A stretch of DNA of 64,000 nt from assembly GCA_905182515.1 (NCBI GenBank), contig CAJJBW010000006.1:89818-153817 (forward strand). The letters are read 5' to 3'. Each line of letters starts with the position of its first letter. Positions within the stretch are counted from its first letter, which is position 1. Positions 8,423-16,829 of the stretch are shown one piece after another. This stretch comes from an uncultured Candidatus Poseidoniales archaeon (GTDB lineage Archaea; Thermoplasmatota; Poseidoniia; Poseidoniales; Thalassarchaeaceae). The notes below the pieces were generated by a model that had not been told where the DNA came from, did not search any database, and worked only from the letters and a program-made list of their open reading frames with translations. A program made the position numbers and the translations under genes.

Positions 8423-9366
8423 TCCCCGTATAGTTCGCCCATTCTCGTAAATATATCAAAATCAGGCGAGTTGACAAAATCATTAATAGAATCAGGTGGT
8501 AGGTCCCCTAATACTTTGTTAATCATTATGAAAAAGGAATTGCGATCTTCATTAGATGACGATTGAGGGTTTGCCCCTATTTGCTCAAATAATTTGAAAT
8601 CGGTAGACCCTACAAAGGAATTAATAAAATCTTCAGATGCATCGCCAAGTAAATCATTAACGATATTAAAGAATTTTTGGAATTCATCTTTCGAATCGTC
8701 CAATTCAAGTATAGCCTCTACAAATTCATTAAAATCAACAGTACCAGAATTATTATTATCTGCAGATTTAAAAAAATTCTTTAATTCATTGTTACTGAGA
8801 TTAGATAAGTTATCTACTGGGATATTAGTAACTTCAGAAACTTTTGAAAGGAAGCCATCATCTTTCATTGACTCCATAAATTCACTTAAGGTCATTGAAT
8901 CATCTTTTTCAGGTACAGAAATTAATTCCACCGTAGGTTTTATTGATCGCATCTCTTGTTGTTCTTTCTTACGCAGCACGATTATTTCTCGGTCTAGTTC
9001 TGAGCCAAATCTATCTTGAAATCTATCTAATAAAGTCCCTACTTCGCCTTTGGCTATTCTATCAATATGCCCGTACATACTTTGTTTGTTATCCGATCGA
9101 ATTGTAGGGTCATTCGCTTTTCTTTTTTCCCATATTGATTTAAAATCTGTATTTGTTTGTAGTGAATTAGAAAAATCAAGGGCATTTGCTGCATCGAGCA
9201 AAGTTTGATCCATGGCACCTAAAGGTTCAGTGCTATCAGAATTTAAAAAAATAGGAGGCGGCGCTGGCATTCCAGGAGGTGTGGGCAGAGTTATTCCAGG
9301 AGGAGGAGGAGGGAGAGGGAAGGGGAAATTTTTTAGTTGCTCTTCAATATCTTCATCCCCAGACAT
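8419..9366 (-). CDS. Proline-rich EF-hand protein with C-terminal tandem repeat
   Basis: 315 residues from the ATG at 9366 (MSGDEDIEEQ). The frame extends further upstream, but the extension is unlike protein-coding sequence for this gene. Order: a Pro-rich segment (PFPLPPPPPGITLPTPPG), a charged helical region, then one canonical EF-hand loop, DNNNSGTVDFNE, with Ca ligands at positions 1, 3, 5, 7, 9 and 12. Two similar ~34-residue C-terminal units follow (about residues 231-264 and 277-310), of pattern FF...N..LGD...D.IN.FV.S.DF..F...G. No signal peptide or membrane helix is seen, so it is probably cytosolic. The stop overlaps the RDD gene start. Function unknown. Confidence 0.75.
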   Translation of the reverse strand: MSGDEDIEEQLKNFPFPLPPPPPGITLPTPPGMPAPPPIFLNSDSTEPLGAMDQTLLDAANALDFSNSLQTNTDFKSIWEKRKANDPTIRSDNKQSMYGHIDRIAKGEVGTLLDRFQDRFGSELDREIIVLRKKEQQEMRSIKPTVELISVPEKDDSMTLSEFMESMKDDGFLSKVSEVTNIPVDNLSNLSNNELKNFFKSADNNNSGTVDFNEFVEAILELDDSKDEFQKFFNIVNDLLGDASEDFINSFVGSTDFKLFEQIGANPQSSSNEDRNSFFIMINKVLGDLPPDSINDFVNSPDFDIFTRMGELYGE

Positions 9367-9435
9367 TGGCCTCACGAGTGTAGTGTGTAAATCTACATTA
9401 TTGAAGGTTCTCCGAGTATGGGCTAATAACACGCA

Positions 9436-10659
9436 TTATTGCCGTTCAACTTCAGCCCATCCCTTCAAAATTAAGAACATTGCTAATGACTCATTGACGT
9501 TGACAATATCACCTGCATTACCAGTTACTTCGACGCCATCAAGGGCAGCCGTAACCTCGTCTGAGATTATTTTGAGTTTACTCATTTTTGGTCCTTTGAA
9601 TACTATTGATTCAGAAAGAGGATCAAATTTTTCCGGAGTATAGGGATTCAATCGATTAATAGGGAAATCTGTTACTTTTAATCCACATTTTCCATGTAAG
9701 CTACCCACACACCTTATCACTCTCTTTACGTCTACGGTTACTGCTTCGTCCGTTTCACCAGCATTTCCCAATACGACTGAAGAATCGCCCTTAACTAATT
9801 CCCAAAAAAGAGGAGTTAATTTTTCACCAAATACCAATAACGTTTGATCAGATTTTAATCTCTCTATACGTCTATTATCTGTAGCTAATTCAGCTAATGT
9901 AGTAATTTTTTTGGATATTGTAGAAGGAGAATAGGATTTAACTTTGTTATCTGAGAAATTAGATCTAACAGATAAAATTTCAGAAAAGTTTTTCATTTCA
10001 GGATTTTTTATTGAGTTGTCGTCTGCAATATTTACTAATTTATTAATAACCGTGGAAATTCCATTTTCAACTCTATTTTTCCAACTGCTATCAACTCCTG
10101 ATAATGTAGTTTGTACATTTATCCCTTCCCCTCTTATGTGATTAACTAGTTCCCTTCGAGCATTAGAATCAAGATGGAATAAATTAGGATCTCTTACATG
10201 GATATGAAAACCCCTATGACCCGAGAAAGATGTTTGCACATGTTCCTCTTTAAATCCAAATTCAGGCTCTAGAAAATCTGACCATAAACTCCAGGCTTGT
10301 TCTTGAATAAGGCCTATCATACTAGGGAAATCTTTGTCTGAGACGCCAGGAAGATGATCCCCATCCAGGTCAAAGATTAAGTCTGCACCTAACCAATCTT
10401 TATCCAACATCTTTCTCTCAGAAGGATATTTGTAATACGCAGTACTATGAAAGCATGAATGAGGAGAACGGTTCTGTAAATACTTTAATACTTGAGATTT
10501 GTCATTAAATCCTCTATGTCTATCGGGAGGACGTGAATCCCAGGGTATAAACATCCATTCCCTTCTCTTTAGTCTTGGAGGCGTCCATAAATTGCTTGCG
10601 CTAAGTGAGTTATAATACTCAGAAAAACGGAGAGCGTGTCTGCTCCAGCCTTCGGCCAT
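9436..10659 (-). CDS. priS: DNA primase small (catalytic) subunit
   Basis: About 407 residues from the ATG at 10659 (MAEGWSRHAL); a TTG lies four codons earlier. The archaeo-eukaryotic primase catalytic Asp pair is in ADLIFDLDGDHLPG, and the second signature SGHRGFHIHVRDP carries the conserved Ser-Gly-His nucleotide-binding motif. PriS pairs with PriL to make RNA/DNA primers for replication. It lies upstream of the EF-hand and RDD genes in the same direction, with a gap of about 69 bp. Slightly longer than the usual 330-350 residues. Confidence 0.92.
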   Translation of the reverse strand: MAEGWSRHALRFSEYYNSLSASNLWTPPRLKRREWMFIPWDSRPPDRHRGFNDKSQVLKYLQNRSPHSCFHSTAYYKYPSERKMLDKDWLGADLIFDLDGDHLPGVSDKDFPSMIGLIQEQAWSLWSDFLEPEFGFKEEHVQTSFSGHRGFHIHVRDPNLFHLDSNARRELVNHIRGEGINVQTTLSGVDSSWKNRVENGISTVINKLVNIADDNSIKNPEMKNFSEILSVRSNFSDNKVKSYSPSTISKKITTLAELATDNRRIERLKSDQTLLVFGEKLTPLFWELVKGDSSVVLGNAGETDEAVTVDVKRVIRCVGSLHGKCGLKVTDFPINRLNPYTPEKFDPLSESIVFKGPKMSKLKIISDEVTAALDGVEVTGNAGDIVNVNESLAMFLILKGWAEVERQ

Positions 10660-10696
10660 GCTGCCTAGCAAGAAGATTAGTGAATTAAGTTTTCAA

Positions 10697-10891
10697 TTAA
10701 TCAAGCCTAAGACCCTTGATATCTTTACCGTCCGTAGACGGTTTCGCACCAGTAATTTCTACATAAGCTTCCCAGCAGACATATTGATTATCTAAGACTA
10801 AAGCTTCAGAGAAAGTCAAAGGTTTTCCAGTGATTGCACATATTGGACCTAATTGCCCTGTCGCAGTTGATAATTTAGATGGGTCAGGCAT
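10697..10891 (-). CDS. Small hypothetical protein, 64 residues
   Basis: A compact, non-hydrophobic protein with two cysteines (ICAITGKP and YVCWEAY) and a well-formed start, 37 bp upstream of priS and in the same direction. The segment ICAITGKPLTFSEALVLDNQ looks like a degenerate treble-clef or zinc-ribbon knuckle that has lost half its cysteines. Codon usage matches the neighbours. I do not recognise the family. Confidence 0.5.
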   Translation of the reverse strand: MPDPSKLSTATGQLGPICAITGKPLTFSEALVLDNQYVCWEAYVEITGAKPSTDGKDIKGLRLD

Positions 10892-10981
10892 GTACTTAGC
10901 AAGCGATAGACATTATTTATCCTTGCTAAAGACGAGACTAAATAAAAAAATATTCATATCCTATAACTAATCGCGAGTCAT

Positions 10982-11842
10982 ATGGATGAAAGTAATTCAA
11001 CATACAGAATAGGCCACTCTCCCGATCCTGATGATGCATTCATGTTTTATGCACTTACTGAAGGTGGAATGAAAACTGAAGAAAGAGAATACAAACATGT
11101 TCTCCTTGATATTGAAACTTTGAATAAACACGCCATGAAAGGAGAGTACGAGGTTTCAGCAGTTAGCATTCACTCTTATCCATTGATAGCAGATAAATAT
11201 CATTTGATGAATTGTGGAGCATCAATGGGTGAGGGTTATGGCCCAATGTTGATATCTAAAAATGAATTAACAGAAGAAGAGGCTAAAAAGGAAGTTATTG
11301 CAATACCTGGCCTAGGAACTAGTGCTTATCTCGCCCTTAGACTAGCTTGGGGTGATGTTAATGTAGAAGTTGTACCATTTGATGAAATCCTCCCTAGAGT
11401 TAACTCAGGAGAGTTTGCTGTAGGACTAATAATCCATGAAGGACAATTAACTTGGAAAGATGAGGGAGTAAAATTAGTGTTAGATCTTGGAATTTGGTGG
11501 AATAACAAAACAGGATTACCGCTTCCACTAGGAGGTAATGTTGTAAGAAAGGATTTAGGCAAAGATTTATGCGAAAAAATTACAACTGATGTTAAAAATA
11601 GTATTATTTGGTCTATTGAAAATCCTGAAGCATCCCTAAAATTTGCGAAAAAATGGGGGAGAGGGATAGATGATGAAACCAATAAAAACTTTGTAGAAAT
11701 GTATGTAAATAAAAGAACTATAGATTATGAAAAAGAAGGCAGAGAAGCAATAAGAGAATTCCTTAGACAAGGCATCGAAATAGGATTAGTTAATAAAGAC
11801 TTAAAAATTGATGAAATAGAATTTATAGGATCCGGTGAGTAA
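10982..11842 (+). CDS. mqnD: 1,4-dihydroxy-6-naphthoate synthase MqnD (futalosine pathway)
   Basis: 286 residues of the periplasmic-binding-protein-like MqnA/MqnD fold. The N-terminal IGHSPDPDDAFMFYAL, the central IAIPGLGTSAYLALRL and the GLPLPLGGN segment are the MqnD signatures. The enzyme releases 1,4-dihydroxy-6-naphthoate from cyclic dehypoxanthine futalosine in menaquinone synthesis. The stop abuts the GTG of the next gene (TAAGTG), so the two are probably co-transcribed. mqnA and mqnE lie just downstream on the opposite strand. Confidence 0.9.
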   Translation: MDESNSTYRIGHSPDPDDAFMFYALTEGGMKTEEREYKHVLLDIETLNKHAMKGEYEVSAVSIHSYPLIADKYHLMNCGASMGEGYGPMLISKNELTEEEAKKEVIAIPGLGTSAYLALRLAWGDVNVEVVPFDEILPRVNSGEFAVGLIIHEGQLTWKDEGVKLVLDLGIWWNNKTGLPLPLGGNVVRKDLGKDLCEKITTDVKNSIIWSIENPEASLKFAKKWGRGIDDETNKNFVEMYVNKRTIDYEKEGREAIREFLRQGIEIGLVNKDLKIDEIEFIGSGE

Positions 11843-12322
11843 GTGGAAAAAAATAAGCCAGAAATTAGTGATTTTGATTCTGTAGATCCTGCTCCACCGA
11901 GTAAAGAAAAAAATGTTCCTAATTTAAGGAGAATTTTGACAAATGAAAACGAAAGGATGTTTCAACGTATGAGGGCGTTATTCTCCCTACGAGGAATAGG
12001 TGGTGTCCATTCAGTAGAAGCATTGGCGGCTGCTTTTGATTCAAAATCTGCATTATTGAAACATGAGGTAGCATATGTCATGGGGCAAATGCAAGATCCA
12101 CATGCCATCCCATTCCTTATTTCCAGGTTAGAAGATATTGAAGAAGATCTCATGGTGAGGCATGAGGCTGCAGAAGCATTGGGGGCAATCGGAGATAGGA
12201 CTGCATTATTAGTACTTAGAAAATTTGAAACTGATTCAGAACCGGTTATATCAGAATCTTGCGAGGTTGCCTTAGATTTATTAGAATGGGTGGCCAGCAA
12301 GCGTTTGGACTATACAGATTAA
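11843..12322 (+). CDS. Half-length deoxyhypusine hydroxylase-like HEAT-repeat protein
   Basis: 159 residues. It contains two His-Glu pairs, LLKHEVAYVMGQMQDPHAIP (His74-Glu75) and MVRHEAAEALGAIGD (His107-Glu108), 33 residues apart, which is the spacing I recall within each half of eukaryotic deoxyhypusine hydroxylase (DOHH). It also has the DOHH interdomain sequence SVDPAPP (residues 13-19), ALFSLRGIGG and ESCEVALDLLEW. DOHH hydroxylates deoxyhypusine on eIF5A with a di-iron centre built from four HE pairs on two halves. This protein has one half, so it could act as a homodimer. The start is a GTG directly after the mqnD stop, and the 3' end overlaps mqnA by 4 bp. An alternative is a generic PBS-lyase HEAT protein, which I consider less likely. 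Confidence 0.75.
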   Translation: MEKNKPEISDFDSVDPAPPSKEKNVPNLRRILTNENERMFQRMRALFSLRGIGGVHSVEALAAAFDSKSALLKHEVAYVMGQMQDPHAIPFLISRLEDIEEDLMVRHEAAEALGAIGDRTALLVLRKFETDSEPVISESCEVALDLLEWVASKRLDYTD

Positions 12323-13116
12323 TTCAAATTTAACCATGTAGGACTTTTATCCATTCCGCAAACTTCTGATAAAAATAATTCCAAGCCTTTTATTCCATCT
12401 TCATCCAACAAGTTACTTACCTCTTCTTCAAAATAATTAGAAATCCTAGCTTCAGAAAATACTAGTTTATCAGATGATTCTAATATTACTTTTTCTCTAA
12501 AGATATTATCTGACTGGAATTTAATATATTGATTAACCATATCTTCTCTTGCAGATTTTAGAATTTCAATTGGTGAATCTTTACGGGCTGCGAATACACC
12601 AAAAACCATTGGTAAGTTAGTAATTGTTGTCCATTCTGCGCCCAAATCTAGTCGAACTAAACTAGGAAAATTATGAGCAGCAACTAAGGCTCTATCGCCA
12701 ATTAATAAGGCGCCATCACACTTGGAAAGCATAATTTCCATATCTGGGCCGGTTTCTACAAATTTAGGATCTAGGCCTTTTTGTTTTAATAGCCATTTAA
12801 GGAGTACTACTGAAGTAGATGAATCTGAGGGCAGCGCGATATCTCTCATTTCTTCAATCGTTCTTGAGCCAAAAAGTAATACAGAACCTACTTTACCTTT
12901 GCTGACAATAGCCAGATCAGGAATAAGAGCCAGTTCATCAGAATGTTTTGCATAGTCCGCAGCAGGAATGGGTGCACATAGGCAGTCTTTCCTTAGAAGG
13001 TGCCCTGTAAGCCAAGATGGAGGTGCAGGAAGTATTTTCCACTTGGGGTCCATAGAGGTAAAAATTGGATCACAATTAGAAAAAGATACTCGGCCAAGAA
13101 CTTGTTTCCAACTCAT
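12319..13116 (-). CDS. mqnA: Chorismate dehydratase MqnA (futalosine pathway)
   Basis: 265 residues. The N-terminal LGRVSFSNCDPIF, the CAPIPAADYAKH segment and GKVGSVLLFGSRTIEEM are typical of MqnA, which converts chorismate to 3-enolpyruvylbenzoate, the first step of futalosine-dependent menaquinone synthesis. Its ATG overlaps the mqnE stop by 4 bp (ATGA), giving a translationally coupled mqnE-mqnA pair. The 3' end overlaps the convergent DOHH-like gene. Confidence 0.88.
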   Translation of the reverse strand: MSWKQVLGRVSFSNCDPIFTSMDPKWKILPAPPSWLTGHLLRKDCLCAPIPAADYAKHSDELALIPDLAIVSKGKVGSVLLFGSRTIEEMRDIALPSDSSTSVVLLKWLLKQKGLDPKFVETGPDMEIMLSKCDGALLIGDRALVAAHNFPSLVRLDLGAEWTTITNLPMVFGVFAARKDSPIEILKSAREDMVNQYIKFQSDNIFREKVILESSDKLVFSEARISNYFEEEVSNLLDEDGIKGLELFLSEVCGMDKSPTWLNLN

Positions 13117-14354
13117 TGTGACATCTCTTGATTTAGCAAAGGCATTGTTATTGAATTACTTTGAAGTGGAAATATTTCCTCAAATTTGGTATAGATGGAA
13201 TTCCTTTTAATTGGTTTTAAATTACAAGATTTTACTAAATTAGAAAGTTCATTTTTATTGAAATCTAATCTAGTTTTACTTCCTGCTTCATGCATAATTT
13301 CCTCATGTCCTACAGTTCCATCGATGTCATCGGCCCCTGATTTTATTGATAAGGTAGCAACATAATCTCCTATGTTCATCCTATATGCCTTAATATGAGA
13401 GATATTATCTAGCATAATTCTCGAAATTGCTATTACGCGTACTATCTCAGAAGTAGTCGCTAATTGGGCTTCTGGTAACCTGGTTTTATCAGGTAAAAAC
13501 GGATATGGGACGAAGCATTGGAAGCCGGAAGTTTCATCTTGTATTTTTCGTAATTTATCTAAATGTATTAGTCTTTCTCCTACTGTCTCTACCGTTCCAA
13601 ATAACATTGTACAATTAGATGGGATATCTAATGAGTGGGCTATGCCATGGATTTCTAAGTATTCAGCAGAATTTTCTTTCCCTCTGCAAATCCTGTCTCT
13701 GACTGAGTCGACTAGTATTTCAGCCCCGCCTCCGGGTATTGAATTTAATCCTGCTTCTTTTAGTGACTTTAGTGTATCATAAACGGATAATCCAGACCGA
13801 GATGAAATATGTTTTATTTCCACTGCAGTTAAAGATTTGACATGTATATGAGGATATTTATCTTTTATTTCTTTATATAAATTAACATAATGTTCAACTG
13901 TCCATCGGGGATGTAATCCCCCTACAGAATGCACTTCGTCTATTATATCTGCATATGGTGCGATTCGGTGTAAGAATTCTGCGATACTTAATTCATAGGC
14001 ATCTGCATGCCTTGGGCCTTTGCGAAAGGCACAAAAGCGGCATGCAAGTACACAAATATTAGTAGTATTTACATGTAAATTTTCATTAAAAAATATATTT
14101 TTACTAAACCTGGACTGTTTAATTAAATCTGCTAGTGCACAAAGACCTGGAAAGTTTGGAGAATTATATATTTTTAAGCCATCAGAAATTCCAATCCTCC
14201 CTCCTGATTTCAAAATTTCTAAACAGTGTAAAAATAATGGATCATTTTCAACAGAAATAGGTATTTCTAATTCAGATAACTTTTCACGCCAGTCCAAATT
14301 TTCAATAAATAGCATACTCACCCGCACCTCTGATATGTTATCTGAATGAACCAT
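13113..14354 (-). CDS. mqnE: Aminofutalosine synthase MqnE, radical SAM
   Basis: 413 residues. The radical-SAM cluster is CVLACRFC (CxxxCxxC) followed by AFRKG. GGLHPRWTVEHY, the IPGGGAEIL segment and the C-terminal GADDIDGTVGHEEIMHEAG are features of the MqnE/MqnC family, and the DDxDGTVxxEEIxHxAG ending favours MqnE. It joins 3-enolpyruvylbenzoate and SAM to give aminofutalosine. It is upstream of and coupled to mqnA. A later in-frame ATG at 14315 is possible. MqnC is not in the window. Confidence 0.88.
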   Translation of the reverse strand: MVHSDNISEVRVSMLFIENLDWREKLSELEIPISVENDPLFLHCLEILKSGGRIGISDGLKIYNSPNFPGLCALADLIKQSRFSKNIFFNENLHVNTTNICVLACRFCAFRKGPRHADAYELSIAEFLHRIAPYADIIDEVHSVGGLHPRWTVEHYVNLYKEIKDKYPHIHVKSLTAVEIKHISSRSGLSVYDTLKSLKEAGLNSIPGGGAEILVDSVRDRICRGKENSAEYLEIHGIAHSLDIPSNCTMLFGTVETVGERLIHLDKLRKIQDETSGFQCFVPYPFLPDKTRLPEAQLATTSEIVRVIAISRIMLDNISHIKAYRMNIGDYVATLSIKSGADDIDGTVGHEEIMHEAGSKTRLDFNKNELSNLVKSCNLKPIKRNSIYTKFEEIFPLQSNSITMPLLNQEMSQ

Positions 14355-14454
14355 ATAATTTGAATGTGCGTCTATAGAAACTCCAAAAAAATATTATATT
14401 AAATTGCAAACCATCAATAGCCAACTTTTGTGCGTACTAATTGGGGCCGCACAT

Positions 14455-15276
14455 ATGTCGATGAATCTTGAAAAAGAAGAGTTAATAAAAATGGCAAAAA
14501 GATGTAGAATAAACATTATTAAAATGGTTCATAAAGCACAATCTGGACATCCCGGTGGATCTTTATCCGCAATAGACATCATTGTTGGATTGTACGGTAG
14601 TAAACTTAGAATTGATCCTGAGAATTCAAATTGGGAAGATAGGGATCGATTTATTATGAGTAAAGGACATGCAAGCCCAGCAATATATTCAATACTTCAT
14701 GAAATAGGATACATTGAAGAAAGTGATTTCATGAGTTTTCGTACTCTTGGTTCGATCTGCCAAGGGCATGTGGATATGAAATGGACAAATGGGGTAGATT
14801 TTTCTGCTGGAAGTTTAGGAATGGGACTTTCATTCGGACTTGGGTGTTCCTTTGCTGCTAAATTAGATAATAGCGATAGGAATATTTGGGTAATGGTAGG
14901 AGATGGAGAAACTCAAGAAGGACAAGTGTGGGAGGCAATAATGGCTGCTGATTTTCATAATTCAGGTAATTTAAAAATGATAATCGATAGAAATGGCATT
15001 CAAAATGATGATTTTGTCTCCAAACAGATGGAAATAGGAGATATAACGTCTAAATTAGTTTCATTTGGATGGGAAGTTAAGGAAATTAATGGACACGACA
15101 TGGATGAAATAATGGATTCACTAAATTGGGCAGAATTAAATAATGGACGGCCTAAAGCAATTGTAGCAAATACAATAAAAGGCAAGGGAGTATCATTTAT
15201 GGAAAATAACCCTGCATTCCATGGAATGGCGCCAAATGATGATGAATTGGTTATTGCATTGGAGGAATTATCATGA
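14455..15276 (+). CDS. Transketolase, N-terminal (TPP-binding) subunit
   Basis: About 274 residues from the ATG at 14455 (MSMNLEKEEL). The frame also opens at a TTG 51 bp earlier, but that extension is not family-like. The N-terminal half of transketolase is clear: KAQSGHPGGSLSAIDI, RFIMSKGHASPAIY, and the thiamine-diphosphate motif GDGE...N (VMVGDGETQEGQVWEA to the IDRNGIQND). It transfers two-carbon units between sugar phosphates. Archaea commonly split the enzyme into two genes, and the partner follows with an ATGA overlap. Confidence 0.92.
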   Translation: MSMNLEKEELIKMAKRCRINIIKMVHKAQSGHPGGSLSAIDIIVGLYGSKLRIDPENSNWEDRDRFIMSKGHASPAIYSILHEIGYIEESDFMSFRTLGSICQGHVDMKWTNGVDFSAGSLGMGLSFGLGCSFAAKLDNSDRNIWVMVGDGETQEGQVWEAIMAADFHNSGNLKMIIDRNGIQNDDFVSKQMEIGDITSKLVSFGWEVKEINGHDMDEIMDSLNWAELNNGRPKAIVANTIKGKGVSFMENNPAFHGMAPNDDELVIALEELS

Positions 15277-16220
15277 GTTCTCCCTCTGGCAGTGGCGCTT
15301 CAAGAGATGGTTATGGTAACGCACTTTTACGATTAGCATCAAACCCTGACGTTGTAGTCCTAGAAGCAGATTTAGGAAAATCTACAAAATCTTGTCATTT
15401 TAGATCACAATACCCTGAAAGAACTTTTTCATTAGGTATAGCTGAACAAAACATGATGCTAGTGGCTGCTGGATTAGCATCGTCAGGTAAAATCCCATTT
15501 GCCAGTACGTTTGCAATATTTACAGAGAGGGCATTTGAACAGGTTAGAAATGGGATAGCTAGGCCAGGACTTAACGCCCATATTTGCGGAAGCCATGGAG
15601 GGATACATACTGGGAGTGACGGCAGTAGTGCGCAAACAATAGAAGATCTAGCAATATACCGAACATTACCAAATATGACTGTAATTCATCCTGCCGATGA
15701 TATATCTGCTGAAGAATTAACTATGCAGTTAGTAAATCTAAATGGCCCTTCATATATGAGAACCATAAGAAATAAAGTTACTAGAACATATGATGAAAAT
15801 TCAATAAATGACCTAGAAATAGGTAAAGGACATATTGTATTGGAAGGAAAAGACGTGGCAATAATTTCGTGTGGTGTAATGGTATCTAAGTCCATTGAGG
15901 CTGCTAAAATTTTAGAGAAGGAAGGAATATTCGCAACTGTTATAGATATGCATACAATTAAACCTTTAGATACTGAATTAATAGACATAGTTTCCAATAA
16001 CTGTAATTGTATTGTCGCTGTTGAAGACCATTCGATAATCGGAGGCCTAGGGGGAGCTGTTTGTGAGCATAACTCAAGAACCAATTTAGTCCCTATAGAA
16101 ATGATTGGCGTAAAAGATAGGTTTGGAGAAAGTGGCAGTTCAGAAGAGTTATTTAAAATTATGAATATGACAGAACATGACATAGTTACTGCGGCGAAGC
16201 TTGCTATCGCTCGTAAATGA
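15273..16220 (+). CDS. Transketolase, C-terminal (pyrimidine-binding) subunit
   Basis: 315 residues carrying the Pyr domain (EADLGKSTKSCHFRSQYPER, SLGIAEQNMMLVAAGLASSG with the catalytic Glu of the cofactor-activating motif) and the transketolase C-terminal domain (IVAVEDHSIIGGLGGAV). It completes the active site with the upstream subunit, from which it starts by a 4-bp overlap. The pair supplies ribose and erythrose phosphates when the oxidative pentose route is missing, as is usual in archaea. Confidence 0.92.
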   Translation: MSSPSGSGASRDGYGNALLRLASNPDVVVLEADLGKSTKSCHFRSQYPERTFSLGIAEQNMMLVAAGLASSGKIPFASTFAIFTERAFEQVRNGIARPGLNAHICGSHGGIHTGSDGSSAQTIEDLAIYRTLPNMTVIHPADDISAEELTMQLVNLNGPSYMRTIRNKVTRTYDENSINDLEIGKGHIVLEGKDVAIISCGVMVSKSIEAAKILEKEGIFATVIDMHTIKPLDTELIDIVSNNCNCIVAVEDHSIIGGLGGAVCEHNSRTNLVPIEMIGVKDRFGESGSSEELFKIMNMTEHDIVTAAKLAIARK

Positions 16221-16280
16221 AATAGAATGACTTTTTAAAGCGTTCATTTCATGAAGGTAGAGTCTTGAGAACGTATTATC

Positions 16281-16829
16281 ATGAGTGACACAGAGCTAAT
16301 GAAGAAACTTTTAGATGGAACTCTAGATCCTGTAGAATTAGAAAATAATCCTCACCTCTACACATTGGCTGAAAGAATATATGGAAGAGAGGCTTTAGAA
16401 GAAATGGGAGTTTCAGGACCTAGTATAGATTTATATGGCCTTGTAGAAAATAATGGCCTAGACATAGGCGATGTAGAAATTCCTGATTTTATCCCCGATA
16501 TGAGCAAAATATCAAAAAATCTAATTAATAAAGATAAAACGAAAAGAAGGAAATTTATTCTCCTGATAGGCATTATCGGATTTGGCACGATATTGAGCAA
16601 TATATTAATTGGAATTGGACAAATATTATGCTCATTAGGGTTGGCCAATATGGTAGAGATATGTGTTGAAAAAAATACACAGGTAATGTGGATAAATGCA
16701 AGGAATTGGGAAGGCCTTCATGAAATAAGCACATGGAAAGCAACTGGGCATATTGAAATATTTGATATGATGTTACTTGCAATATTTTCCATAATGATAA
16801 TCATCGGATTGTTTGTAAAAAAAGATTAA
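16281..16829 (+). CDS. Hypothetical membrane protein with two C-terminal helices
   Basis: 182 residues. The N-terminal ~90 residues are acidic and soluble (KKLLDGTLDPVELENNPHLY). One hydrophobic segment follows at about residues 92-117 and another near the C-terminus (MMLLAIFSIMIIIGLFV). The intervening extracytoplasmic loop has a Cys near each end (CSLG and VEICVEK), which could form a disulfide. The 3' end overlaps the convergent proS by 4 bp. I do not recognise the family. Confidence 0.6.
   Translation: MSDTELMKKLLDGTLDPVELENNPHLYTLAERIYGREALEEMGVSGPSIDLYGLVENNGLDIGDVEIPDFIPDMSKISKNLINKDKTKRRKFILLIGIIGFGTILSNILIGIGQILCSLGLANMVEICVEKNTQVMWINARNWEGLHEISTWKATGHIEIFDMMLLAIFSIMIIIGLFVKKD

Noticed and set aside
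16358..16829. Minus-strand frames opposite the two-helix membrane protein
   Set aside because: They lack start context and neighbours in frame; the plus-strand protein has better composition and membrane-helix layout.
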